Source: Croceimicrobium sp963974215
Lineage (GTDB): Bacteria; Bacteroidota; Bacteroidia; Flavobacteriales; Schleiferiaceae
Direction of reading: 5' to 3'
Length of the DNA: 64,000 nucleotides
NCBI GenBank assembly: GCA_963974215.1
Contig: CAXBBL010000005.1
Coordinates: forward strand, 124,001 to 188,000
Notes under the pieces: model-generated
Databases searched by the model: none
Seen by the model: only the letters and a program-made list of their open reading frames with translations
What the model was told of the DNA's origin: nothing
Made by a program: the position numbers and the translations under genes
Part shown: positions 26,736-35,452 of the stretch, in pieces
Numbering within the stretch: position 1 is the first letter of the stretch
How the letters are laid out: each line of letters begins with the position of its first letter

Positions 26736-27731
26736 ATGAGAGTAGCTATAAATGGTTTTGGAAGAATTGGACGCAGCTTTATGCGAGTAATTCAAGCTTA
26801 TCCAGAAATTGAAATTGTTGCGATCAACGATTTAGCAGATATCAAGAATCAAGCTCATTTACTGAAGTACGATACCACCCATCGCATCTTTCCTAGTGAG
26901 ATTAAAGTGGAAGGGCAGGAGCTAATTATTAACGATAGGCGCATTGCTTATAGTTCTTTCAGAGCGATTGGTGATTCCTCGTGGGAAAAACTAGACCTAG
27001 ATATTATTATTGAAGCGACGGGTCTTTTTAGAGAACAGTCCTTGTTAAATGGGCATCTAGCGAAAGCAAAAAAAGTAATACTTAGCGCACCGCCTTTAGA
27101 CGATGCACGGACCATAGTTTTAGGAATAAACGAAGGAAGTATTTTGCGCAGCGACCGAGTGTTATCCAATGCTTCTTGCACTACCAATAGCGCAGCACCT
27201 TTGGTGGAAGTGGTTTCACGTTTATGTGGCATTGAGCATGCTTATATAACCACTGTACATAGTTATACTACCGACCAAGGTTTACAAGATGGGCCTCATA
27301 AAGATTTTAGAAGAGGGAGAGCGGCAGCAGAGTCCATTGTTCCCACTTCCACGGGAGCCGCGAAGGCGATAACTAAAATTTTCCCCCATTTGGAAGGGCG
27401 CATCGGGGGGGCAGGAATACGGGTGCCCGTGCCCGATGGTAGCCTAACCGACATCACTTTTACCGTAAAAAAAACAGCCTCAGTAGAGGCTGTTAATGAT
27501 GCTTTTAAAGAAGCTTCGGAAACGTATTTGAATCCTTATTTGGGTTATACCGCCGATCCAATTGTGTCACGTGATATAATTGGTAGTCCTTATTCTTGCT
27601 TGTACGATGAGGGCCTTTCTTCAGTTCTCGGTCCCATGCTAAAAGTAGTAGCTTGGTACGATAATGAAATGGGTTATTCTCATCGTTTAAAGGACTTAGT
27701 GTTATATTTAGCTAGCCAAAAGTTGATCTAA
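26736..27731 (+). CDS. gap: Glyceraldehyde-3-phosphate dehydrogenase, type I
   Basis: A 331-residue glycolytic enzyme oxidising glyceraldehyde-3-phosphate to 1,3-bisphosphoglycerate. The N-terminus INGFGRIGR is the dinucleotide loop, and Asp32 in INDLADIKN favours NAD over NADP. The catalytic pair is Cys148 in NASCTTN and His175 in TVHSYTTDQ. The substrate site PVPDGSLTDITF is intact. It follows a terminator almost directly and overlaps the end of the convergent TlpA-like gene by 24 bases. Confidence 0.96.
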   Translation: MRVAINGFGRIGRSFMRVIQAYPEIEIVAINDLADIKNQAHLLKYDTTHRIFPSEIKVEGQELIINDRRIAYSSFRAIGDSSWEKLDLDIIIEATGLFREQSLLNGHLAKAKKVILSAPPLDDARTIVLGINEGSILRSDRVLSNASCTTNSAAPLVEVVSRLCGIEHAYITTVHSYTTDQGLQDGPHKDFRRGRAAAESIVPTSTGAAKAITKIFPHLEGRIGGAGIRVPVPDGSLTDITFTVKKTASVEAVNDAFKEASETYLNPYLGYTADPIVSRDIIGSPYSCLYDEGLSSVLGPMLKVVAWYDNEMGYSHRLKDLVLYLASQKLI

Positions 27732-28898
27732 CTGAGCAGGAAGCTGTGCAAGATCTACATTTTTAGCAACGATATTCCCGTTTTGATCTACCAATACGGT
27801 AAATGGGATCGCCTGAATTCCGTAGGTACGGCCGGCAGCACTGCTCCAACCTTGTAAATCACTTACGTGGTTAGGCCAGCTTAAACCGTCTTGCGCAATG
27901 GCTTGAATCCATTCGCCGCGCGGACTTTGCTGTTGGGGTAGGCCGTCGAAAGAAACACTCATAACGGTAAAGCCTTTGTCTTTATAATCGTTGTAAATTT
28001 TAACTAGCATGGGGTTTGCCGCTCTACAGGGGCGACACCAAGCAGCCCAAAAGTCCACTAAAACCACCGAACCTTTCAGGTCAGATAAGCTTCTCATTTG
28101 CCCAGTTGTATCGGGTAAAGTAATGTCTGGAGCAGGATTACCAATAGCAATTGCTTCTTGTTTTGCTTTCATTTCGTTTTGCATAGCAACTTGCTTTTTA
28201 ATACTCTCGAGCTGCATATTAAAATTCGTGGCATGTGGATTATTTGGATAAGCAATGCTTAAGGCAGAATCTACTTTAATATAATAGTTGAGGTGATCCT
28301 CAGCGCCAACTAATTGTTTTTGGGCCAAGCTTTGGGGCCATATAAATAAGTTTGCCATATTGCCTGGGTCTTCGTCAATTAAAGCGCGCAATTCAGCGCC
28401 AGTGGCATCAACTTTATTTTCAAACTCAGTTTGTTTGGATGCACGGATCGCCATAAAATTAGCGCTATCGCGATATTGATTGATGTACGCTCCAAGGCTA
28501 TCAATGTATTTACCTGCTTCGTAAACGATATCGTTGATGCGCTTAATACGGATACTTTCTTTATTACCGTTAATGTCGTAATTACGATCTAAGCCTTCAA
28601 TTACGGGATCGATAGTAATGTTAATATTTTCTGAACCATTAGTAAAGAAAGGAATACGGATATCATCCGCTTCCAACATTAAAAAGTCGGCTGTATCAAT
28701 TTGGATATCGTAAGTAAAAACTCCGTTATCCGATTTAAGCGTATCTAAATTTTTCACCGCATTGGGTGATAGTTTCGCAATGATAATTTCACTAGTTCCT
28801 TCGGCACTAATTCGAATACTGGTTTGGCCAGGTCCACCTTGTTTTTGACAGGCAACAAATGCCAATGCCATTAGGCTTAAACTTAAAAGTTTTCGCAT
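27708..28898 (-). CDS. TlpA-family thiol:disulfide oxidoreductase lipoprotein
   Basis: A 396-residue lipoprotein (signal ALAFVAC, Cys16, then QKQGGPGQ). Residues ~25-240 form the N-terminal beta/helical domain common to Bacteroidota TlpA-like proteins (DUF4369-like). Residues ~255-396 are a thioredoxin/AhpC-TSA domain with WAAWCRPCRAANP, a CxxC of the form CRPC. It probably reduces disulfides in the periplasm. It begins four bases after the gatB stop, so it is co-transcribed with it. Confidence 0.88.
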   Translation of the reverse strand: MRKLLSLSLMALAFVACQKQGGPGQTSIRISAEGTSEIIIAKLSPNAVKNLDTLKSDNGVFTYDIQIDTADFLMLEADDIRIPFFTNGSENINITIDPVIEGLDRNYDINGNKESIRIKRINDIVYEAGKYIDSLGAYINQYRDSANFMAIRASKQTEFENKVDATGAELRALIDEDPGNMANLFIWPQSLAQKQLVGAEDHLNYYIKVDSALSIAYPNNPHATNFNMQLESIKKQVAMQNEMKAKQEAIAIGNPAPDITLPDTTGQMRSLSDLKGSVVLVDFWAAWCRPCRAANPMLVKIYNDYKDKGFTVMSVSFDGLPQQQSPRGEWIQAIAQDGLSWPNHVSDLQGWSSAAGRTYGIQAIPFTVLVDQNGNIVAKNVDLAQLPAQLDQLLAS

Positions 28899-28902
28899 GG
28901 GT

Positions 28903-30372
28903 CTATTTTTCTAGAGATTGAATTACAATTTTACTTGCCATTTTAGGGTCGGCTTTTCCCCCTGATAGCTTCATTACTTCGCCCATAAAAAGACCGGTTA
29001 GGCCTTTCTTTCCAGCTTTGTATTCGGCTACTTTATCAGGATATTTCGCTAAGGCAGCGTCTACCCAGCCTTGCAGCTCATCGGTATCACTTTCTTGTAA
29101 AAGGTTTAATTCCTTGGCTAATGCTTCAGCAGATGCATCAGGAGCGGCAATAAGGGCTTTAAGCAACTCTCCGTTAGCGGCAGAATTGCTGATGGTTCCT
29201 TTATCTACCAAATTAATTAGTTCGGCAATAGTTGCGGCCTTTAATGGGAAATTTGAAATATGCATGGCCTTTTCATTAAGATAAGACTTAATGCTCCCCA
29301 TCATCCAGTTAGCGGCCGCTTTGTAGTTTTCGGTATGCTCTATTATATCTTCGTAAAAAAGGGCGATCTCCTTACTTTCCGTAAGAAGGGAAGCATCGTA
29401 TTCACTCAGATTTAATTTGAGATATTTATTAAAAAGCTCTTTTGGTAAAGGCGGCAAATTTGATTTCACGTCATCAATATAATCCTGCTTCACCAAAATA
29501 GGTTGCAGATCAGGTTCATTGAAATAACGATAATCATGCGCATCCTCTTTATCGCGCAGCAACTGGGTTTTACCGCGTGCTGCATCGAAAGTAAAAGTCT
29601 GCTGAATCACTTTGTCTCCCCCTTCAATTACCGCAATTTGGCGATTAATTTCGTAGTCGATAGACTTTTGAACATTACGGAAGGAGTTCAGGTTTTTCAC
29701 TTCTACCTTAGTACCAAATTTCTCGCGGCCTACGGGCCGAACGGAAATGTTAACATCGCAACGCATACTACCTTCCTCCATGTTACCATCGCTAATTTCG
29801 AGATAGCGCACCAATTTGCGCATCTCCGTAAGGTAACTGTAGGCTTCTTCGCCGTTTCTAAATTCAGGCTCACTAACTATTTCCAATAAGGGAACACCGG
29901 CGCGGTTTAGGTCAATTAAAGTGTTGAAGGGATCAATATCATGCGAGCTTTTACCCGAATCTTCCTCCATGTGAATACGAGTAAGGTTTAAGTTTTTCAA
30001 CTTGCCTTGCGCGTCTCTAATTTCTATGTAGCCACCGTTGCAAATGGGCGTTTTATCTTGGGTAATTTGGTAACCTTTCGGTAGATCCGCATAGAAATAA
30101 TTCTTGCGGGCAAATTCGTTTAGTTCCCGAATTTCGCAATTACAGGCAATCCCCAGTTTAACGGCTGCTTCTAAAACCTTTTCGTTAAACATGGGTAAAG
30201 TACCCGGATGCCCAAGGCTAACCGGACTAATTTGTGTATTGGGATGCGCACCATATTCGGTAGCATCAGTGGCGTAAGCCTTACTTAAAGTATTGAGCTG
30301 AACGTGAATCTCGATACCGATTACGGGTTCGTATTTCGCGCGAATTTCAGCAGGTAGATCGTTCTTTGCCAT
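28903..30372 (-). CDS. gatB: Asp/Glu-tRNA(Asn/Gln) amidotransferase subunit B
   Basis: A 489-residue kinase-like subunit of the GatCAB complex that amidates mischarged Glu-tRNA(Gln) or Asp-tRNA(Asn). The family N-terminus YEPVIGIEIHVQLNT is present, as are NYFYADLPKGYQITQ, LTRIHMEEDSGKS and NRAGVPLLEIVSEPE, with the SMRCDVNISVRP motif. The C-terminal YqeY-like tail (GLTGLFMGEVMKLSGGKADP) is complete. gatA and gatC are not in this window. Confidence 0.96.
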   Translation of the reverse strand: MAKNDLPAEIRAKYEPVIGIEIHVQLNTLSKAYATDATEYGAHPNTQISPVSLGHPGTLPMFNEKVLEAAVKLGIACNCEIRELNEFARKNYFYADLPKGYQITQDKTPICNGGYIEIRDAQGKLKNLNLTRIHMEEDSGKSSHDIDPFNTLIDLNRAGVPLLEIVSEPEFRNGEEAYSYLTEMRKLVRYLEISDGNMEEGSMRCDVNISVRPVGREKFGTKVEVKNLNSFRNVQKSIDYEINRQIAVIEGGDKVIQQTFTFDAARGKTQLLRDKEDAHDYRYFNEPDLQPILVKQDYIDDVKSNLPPLPKELFNKYLKLNLSEYDASLLTESKEIALFYEDIIEHTENYKAAANWMMGSIKSYLNEKAMHISNFPLKAATIAELINLVDKGTISNSAANGELLKALIAAPDASAEALAKELNLLQESDTDELQGWVDAALAKYPDKVAEYKAGKKGLTGLFMGEVMKLSGGKADPKMASKIVIQSLEK

Positions 30373-30415
30373 GCTTGCAAAGATGCAAAATGTATAGCTT
30401 TTCTCTTTCTTTTCT

Positions 30416-31417
30416 TCAAGAAATAATAGCGGTCATTTGCGCTAAAAATCGCTCCTTATCTCCGCCTAAAAATAAATGCTCCACACCTAAGATATAAATA
30501 CGAGCGAGCTCATCTTGGCTTAGACCTAAAGAAGCTACTTTTACATAGTCTTTTTCGCTACATATTAAAACCGCTTGTTCTTTTTCCGCTTGGGCAAGAA
30601 GGGTATTTAAATCTTCTTTCTGAAAGGAATAATGATCCTTAAAATGATGCTGATTTACAATTTCAAGTTGTTGTTGCAGATGCTCCATCATATATTCGGG
30701 ATAGGCAATGCCACTAAAAACTATCACCTTTTGAGTACTTAGTTTTTCACCAAAGGGATTTAATAATTCGCTGTAGGCTAGGCTGCTAAAGTACACTGGG
30801 GCTTCCGAATAAGCCTGGATGGATTGCGCGATTTCTTCTTTTTTGGCAGTAGATATATTAAACGGACATTTGGTAATTACGATGGCGGCCGCCCTTTTCG
30901 CACCACGGCGTGCTTCACGCAGATTCCCAGCTGGGAGAATTAAGTCTTCGCTAAAAATACAATGATAAGCACTAAGCATTAAGTAGGCATCCGCCTGTAC
31001 TGAACGGTGTTGGAAGGCATCGTCCATTAAGGCTAAATCGGGATTAAAGTCTAAAGCGGCTTCTAAGGCTAACTGCCGTTTTTCGGCCACAATAACTTGT
31101 ACCGCAGGGAATTTTTGGGCAATTTGTAAAGCTTCATCGCCATAGTCGCTAGCCGAACCCTGCCGATCTACCAAAAGTAAACCTTGTGTTTTTCTGCCAT
31201 ATCCGCGACTTACCACTACAGCCGACTGGTACTTTAGATGTTTTAAAAGAAACTCGGTCATTGGGGTTTTGCCCGTGCCGCCCGTGCTAAGGTTACCTAT
31301 TGCTATGGTTTTAGTGGCAGGGTAATAAATCGATAGCCACTTTTTATCAAAGAGAAAATTGCGAATAACAGTTATTGCTCCATAAATCAGGCTAAATGGC
31401 CAAAGCAGTTTACGCAT
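30416..31417 (-). CDS. lpxK: Tetraacyldisaccharide 4'-kinase (lipid A synthesis)
   Basis: A 333-residue membrane-associated kinase that phosphorylates the 4' position of the lipid A disaccharide. It has the N-terminal membrane-anchoring region, the P-loop-like GNLSTGGTGKTP (about residue 45), and the LMDDAFQHR motif downstream. Its ATG lies eight bases inside the end of miaA, so the genes are coupled. Confidence 0.94.
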   Translation of the reverse strand: MRKLLWPFSLIYGAITVIRNFLFDKKWLSIYYPATKTIAIGNLSTGGTGKTPMTEFLLKHLKYQSAVVVSRGYGRKTQGLLLVDRQGSASDYGDEALQIAQKFPAVQVIVAEKRQLALEAALDFNPDLALMDDAFQHRSVQADAYLMLSAYHCIFSEDLILPAGNLREARRGAKRAAAIVITKCPFNISTAKKEEIAQSIQAYSEAPVYFSSLAYSELLNPFGEKLSTQKVIVFSGIAYPEYMMEHLQQQLEIVNQHHFKDHYSFQKEDLNTLLAQAEKEQAVLICSEKDYVKVASLGLSQDELARIYILGVEHLFLGGDKERFLAQMTAIIS

Positions 31418-32327
31418 CTAAACTCGAGTTTAAAAATTCTAAGATCGCAATCTCTTGCTGAGGGCTAAACCAGTTTATTTCGGGATCACGTCTAAACCAA
31501 GTTAGCTGCCTTTTGGCATAACGCCGGCTATTTTTCTTGATTTCATTCCGCGCTTCTTCTAAACTTAAATCACCCTCAAAGTGACAAAATAATTCACTAT
31601 AACCTACGGTCTGCAAGGCGTTTTGGTGGCGATGCTCCTGCAAGCTTTTTACTTCTTCCACTAGGCCTGAGGCAAACATTAAATCTACTCGCTTATTAAT
31701 ACCTTCGTAAAGATCGGGGCGCTCCATGTTTAAGCCGATCTTAAGGGCTTTGAAAGGACGAAGCTTTTTCTCGGCCTTTTGCAAAGTGTCCATGGTTTTA
31801 CCGCTATGACGTAAAAGCTCGAGCGCGCGTATCAGGCGCTGTGGATTTTTTTGATCAACTTTCAACCAGTATTGAGGGTCTAAACGCGCTACTTCATCTT
31901 GTAAAAAAGAGAGCCCTTCCCTGTCATAGTCGGCTAATATTGCTTGACGGATTTCACCTGGAATAGAAGGTAAATCGTCCATTCCTTCTAGCAGGGCTCT
32001 TAGGTATAAACCCGTTCCGCCAACGGCGACAACAATAGGGTTTCGAGTAAATAATTCTTCCAATTTTGCTAAGGCCTCTTTTTCAAAAGAACCCGCATTT
32101 ACCGAATTATTAATGGAACGATCGTGAATAAAGTGATGCTTAGCCGCGGCCAACTCATTGGCACTAGGCACGGCAGTACCAATACTGAGCTCGCGGTAAA
32201 ATTGTCGTGAATCGAAAGAAATAATTTCGCAATGGAAGTGTTTCGCAATAGCGATTGCCATGGCAGTTTTTCCCACCGCAGTAGGACCACAGACACAGAT
32301 TAAAGTATTAGCTGATTTTTTCTCCAC
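31410..32327 (-). CDS. miaA: tRNA dimethylallyltransferase
   Basis: A 305-residue enzyme that adds a dimethylallyl group to N6 of A37 in tRNAs reading UNN codons. The P-loop CGPTAVGKTAMA lies at the N-terminus, then FDSRQFYRELSIGTAVPS and the substrate motif VVAVGGTGLYLRALL. The start is GTG at 32327, with no earlier ATG in frame. It overlaps the K+ channel gene upstream by 20 bases. Confidence 0.95.
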   Translation of the reverse strand: MEKKSANTLICVCGPTAVGKTAMAIAIAKHFHCEIISFDSRQFYRELSIGTAVPSANELAAAKHHFIHDRSINNSVNAGSFEKEALAKLEELFTRNPIVVAVGGTGLYLRALLEGMDDLPSIPGEIRQAILADYDREGLSFLQDEVARLDPQYWLKVDQKNPQRLIRALELLRHSGKTMDTLQKAEKKLRPFKALKIGLNMERPDLYEGINKRVDLMFASGLVEEVKSLQEHRHQNALQTVGYSELFCHFEGDLSLEEARNEIKKNSRRYAKRQLTWFRRDPEINWFSPQQEIAILEFLNSSLDA

Positions 32328-33141
32328 AATTGAAACAGTAATGCGCGTCGATAGGTAAGCCAGCGGTATTACAAACGGCGCAGGCTTTGGTATTGGAACT
32401 GGCTGTCGCTTGACTTTGTCTATTTAATTCGGAGGTTACGATACCAGTTGGTACAGCAATAATTCCGTAGCCTAAAATCATTATTATAGATGCGATTAAT
32501 TGTCCGAGGGGAGTTTGAGGAGAAATATCGCCATAACCAACAGTGGTAAGGGTTACGATGCACCAGTAAATAGCCACGGGTATACTTTTAAAACCATGTT
32601 CGGGGCCTTCGACCATGTACATTACTGTTCCCATGATGAAAGTCATACAAACCACGGCAATAATAAAAACGGCGATTTTATGACGACTGGCTCTTAGGGC
32701 CCCGCTTAAAACATTGGCTTCACCAATAAAGCGAACCATTTTTAAAACTCTAAATACCCGCAATAAACGAAGGGAACGTATAACAATAAAATATTGGGCG
32801 CCTCCTAAAACCATTGCGAGGTAACTGGGCAAAATACTAATTAGATCAATGATGCCATAAAAACTCAAAGCATAGGTCCAAGGACGACTTACTATGCGTA
32901 GGCGAACTAAGTATTCGAGCGAAAATAGTATGGTGAAAAACCACTCTAAACTGATAAAAACATTGGGGTACTTCTCATTAATGCCTGGCACCGTTTCTAG
33001 CATAATCACCAAAAGGCTGCCGATAATGGCAAAAAGCAAAATAATATCAAAGCGACGTCCCGCCTTGGTATCCGATTCGAAAATAATCGTGTACCAGCGG
33101 CTGCGCCAACCCTCCTTTTTTGCGGCCTTTTCCTCTATCAC
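32308..33141 (-). CDS. Voltage-gated-type potassium channel with C-terminal zinc ribbon
   Basis: A 277-residue six-transmembrane channel of the Kv/ion-transport family. The voltage-sensor segment S4 has regularly spaced Arg (VIRSLRLLRVFRVLKMVRFI), and the pore carries the selectivity filter TLTTVGYGDISP. The last ~27 residues form a four-cysteine zinc ribbon (CAVCNTAG ... YCFNCGEKI), an unusual cytoplasmic add-on. The start codon is GTG at 33141. It overlaps the ABC permease gene upstream by four bases and miaA downstream by 20. Confidence 0.9.
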   Translation of the reverse strand: MIEEKAAKKEGWRSRWYTIIFESDTKAGRRFDIILLFAIIGSLLVIMLETVPGINEKYPNVFISLEWFFTILFSLEYLVRLRIVSRPWTYALSFYGIIDLISILPSYLAMVLGGAQYFIVIRSLRLLRVFRVLKMVRFIGEANVLSGALRASRHKIAVFIIAVVCMTFIMGTVMYMVEGPEHGFKSIPVAIYWCIVTLTTVGYGDISPQTPLGQLIASIIMILGYGIIAVPTGIVTSELNRQSQATASSNTKACAVCNTAGLPIDAHYCFNCGEKIS

Positions 33142-33968
33142 AAATCACGTTTTTTAAGCACCATAAAGCTGCCAAATAACAAAATAATCGCGTAGAAGAA
33201 GCTTAGCGATAGATTCTTAATCGAAATACTGTCGAGGCTTTCGATATTTAAAAAACTATTAATCTTAAACAGTCTTGTGAAAGGCTCGGGAATTAAATTG
33301 CGAGAGGGACGGGTAGGTAAATAGTCACTCAGTGGACTGCCTAGGTAAAAACCCAATACGGGCTCTACTACAAAATAATATAGAATTAAAAGAATAATAG
33401 CCAAGGCGCTCTTCTTAAGTATGATACCTAAGAAAAAAGCCAAGCTAAGAATAAAGAAAACCTCGGCAAAAAAGGCGACAATAAAAGAGCTTTGATGCCA
33501 GAAATCCACTTCAGCTAAGTCGTTATAAGAATAAATTAAGGCACTGGTGGTAAGGGCAACCGTTAGGGTGCAAACCAAAGCAAATAAGAGCAGGCTAAAT
33601 ATTTTCGAAAAGAAAAACTCGCCCACCGAAAGGCCATCAATAACGTTTTGGCGCATGGTGCGGTATTCGAACTCGCTGGCCATAAAAAACAACATTAAAA
33701 AGGCAGGAATAAATTTAAAGAAACCTGCTAGATAGCTGGTGTTTTGCCAAACGTAGGGTAGTTTATAAAATCCCGCATCGGCTAGATTGGCGGGAATGGC
33801 CAGCATGCTCGGGTCATTGGGATCTGCTTCGGCTCTAGATCCAAATATTTGGAAACTACCAAAGCTCACCAATAAAGCGGAAAGTAATAATACGAATAAA
33901 ACCATACCGATCCAGAAAAAACGATGGTAGCGCAGCTTATGCCACTCAATACTAATTAGCTTTATCAC
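33138..33968 (-). CDS. ABC-2 type transporter permease
   Basis: A 276-residue integral membrane protein with about six hydrophobic segments (for example FFWIGMVLFVLLLSALLVSF and AIILLILYYFVVEPVLGF). It matches the ABC-2 permease pattern, with a long extracytoplasmic loop after the first segment. It starts with GTG at 33968 and overlaps the ATPase gene by 17 bases. The substrate is unknown. It may export lipid, drug or peptide. Confidence 0.82.
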   Translation of the reverse strand: MIKLISIEWHKLRYHRFFWIGMVLFVLLLSALLVSFGSFQIFGSRAEADPNDPSMLAIPANLADAGFYKLPYVWQNTSYLAGFFKFIPAFLMLFFMASEFEYRTMRQNVIDGLSVGEFFFSKIFSLLLFALVCTLTVALTTSALIYSYNDLAEVDFWHQSSFIVAFFAEVFFILSLAFFLGIILKKSALAIILLILYYFVVEPVLGFYLGSPLSDYLPTRPSRNLIPEPFTRLFKINSFLNIESLDSISIKNLSLSFFYAIILLFGSFMVLKKRDL

Positions 33969-34854
33969 GGGTCAATATTTTTAGGAAACGTTCTTCTAAA
34001 CTGGCTTTCTTTTCTTCGATATAACTAAGGTAAATACCTTGCTCTGCGAGTAGTTGATTCAACTTACTGGGACTCATGTCTTCGCTAAAGCTAAGATGCA
34101 GATGACCATCCATAGGACGTATCTTTTTCAGACTACTCAAATCTTTTACTGCATTTTCAAGAGCTTGCATATCTGCCGAAGCGACTGCGATTACGGCATC
34201 TTTAGCAGAAAGTTCATCGGCTAAACCGCTGTAAAGCAAGCTGCCATTCTGTAAAACGGCCACGTGGCTGCACACTCTTTCTACTTCTGCTAAAATGTGA
34301 CTGGCAATAATAACGGTGGTGCCATTGGCGGCAATACGGGTAATTAAATCGCGCACTTCCGCTATACCAGTAGGATCTAATCCATTGGTCGGTTCATCTA
34401 ATAAAAGCACTTCGGGTTCACCCAATAAACTGGCGGCAATGGCCAATCTTTGCTTCATTCCGAGGGAATAGCCTTTAAATTTATGATGCGCCCTTTCGTG
34501 CAGATTCACTGTTTTTAAAACAGCATCGATATTAGGATTTTTAAGTTCCTTAATCTTGGCCACCAATTTTAAATTTTGGTAAGCTGTCATGTAAGGATAA
34601 AAATTTGGCGTTTCTAATAAAGCACCAATGCGCTTTTTTGCGGAGTTTACACTTTGGCCGTCAAACCAAGTAAAACCACCACTATCTGAGGAAAGTATGC
34701 CTAAAATAATTCCGAGGGTGGTAGTTTTTCCGCTGCCATTGGGTCCTAAAATACCGAAGGTAGTGCCTTTTGGTATTTGAAGTTTATAAGGCTTTAAAGC
34801 CTGAACTTTCCCATAGCGCTTACTGATACCATCAATTTCTAAAACGATTTGCAA
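33952..34854 (-). CDS. ABC transporter ATP-binding protein
   Basis: A 300-residue ATPase. Walker A is GPNGSGKTTT (about residue 38), the signature is YSLGMKQRLAIA and Walker B is VLLLDEPTNGLDP. The C-terminal ~85 residues form the usual CcmA/BcrA-type tail. It pairs with the overlapping ABC-2 permease downstream, so the two form an exporter. Its start codon is TTG at 34854. Confidence 0.92.
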   Translation of the reverse strand: MQIVLEIDGISKRYGKVQALKPYKLQIPKGTTFGILGPNGSGKTTTLGIILGILSSDSGGFTWFDGQSVNSAKKRIGALLETPNFYPYMTAYQNLKLVAKIKELKNPNIDAVLKTVNLHERAHHKFKGYSLGMKQRLAIAASLLGEPEVLLLDEPTNGLDPTGIAEVRDLITRIAANGTTVIIASHILAEVERVCSHVAVLQNGSLLYSGLADELSAKDAVIAVASADMQALENAVKDLSSLKKIRPMDGHLHLSFSEDMSPSKLNQLLAEQGIYLSYIEEKKASLEERFLKILTRDKAN

Positions 34855-34960
34855 GGAGGGTAATTTTTAAATTCTTCGAATTTGCTAAAAACCAAAAATA
34901 AGAGAATTTAAGGTAGCCCTACCATTTGCCTAAACTTTCGCAAGGAATTAACAGCTGGGC

Positions 34961-35452
34961 TTAATTGTAATCGTCAAATTCGTTAAATCCGAATTCTTCA
35001 TCTTCGTCTTCTTCCGAGAAATCAGAATCCTCATCCTCGTCACCTTGCATGTTCTTTACGGGTGCTTCCGCTGGTCTTTCCCCGTGCTTTAATACCAGTT
35101 TAATTTGATCGCTGTCTTCTTCGCTATCTTCAATTTGCTCCACATAAAAAGTCCACATATTGAGGAAATCGTAGATATAAAGCAGCTTGTCGCCGGTTTT
35201 TTCAAATATTTCGTAGATGGAAATATCAGGCATGGAGCGTTGCTCAGGATCAAAGGCCATTAAAGGAATTTCATCGCCCTGGTTCCAATTATTATCACTT
35301 TCATAGAAGGAAGCCATTTCTCCTTCGGCCAATTCAAATGAGCGCACAATTGCCAAGTGCAGGTGTTCTAAATTGAATTTTTGTGGAACTACAACATCAC
35401 GGTAAACGTCTTCCTGTTCCCAATCGAGGATTATTCTAAGCCTTTTGGTCAT
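34961..35452 (-). CDS. pRiA4b ORF-3-like (TnpR-like) protein with acidic tail
   Basis: A 163-residue protein from the ATG at 35452; a TTG at 35458 would give 165. The N-terminal ~110 residues match the plasmid pRiA4b ORF-3-like domain (RIILDWEQEDVYRDVVVPQKFNLEHLHLAIVRSFEL, YEIFEKTGDKLLYIYDFLNMW). The last 50 residues are very acidic (SDFSEEDEDEEFGF). It has no recombinase motif and no transposon ends nearby. It overlaps cca by a few bases, so it is a resident gene, not an active mobile element. Confidence 0.78.
   Translation of the reverse strand: MTKRLRIILDWEQEDVYRDVVVPQKFNLEHLHLAIVRSFELAEGEMASFYESDNNWNQGDEIPLMAFDPEQRSMPDISIYEIFEKTGDKLLYIYDFLNMWTFYVEQIEDSEEDSDQIKLVLKHGERPAEAPVKNMQGDEDEDSDFSEEDEDEEFGFNEFDDYN

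Noticed and set aside
27708..27731. Frameshift or pseudogene at the end of gap
   Set aside because: The 24-base region is only a tail-to-tail overlap of two intact genes.
34961..35452. Transposon resolvase or IS element
   Set aside because: Although the family is sometimes labelled TnpR-like, there is no recombinase motif and no inverted ends, and the gene is packed between housekeeping genes.
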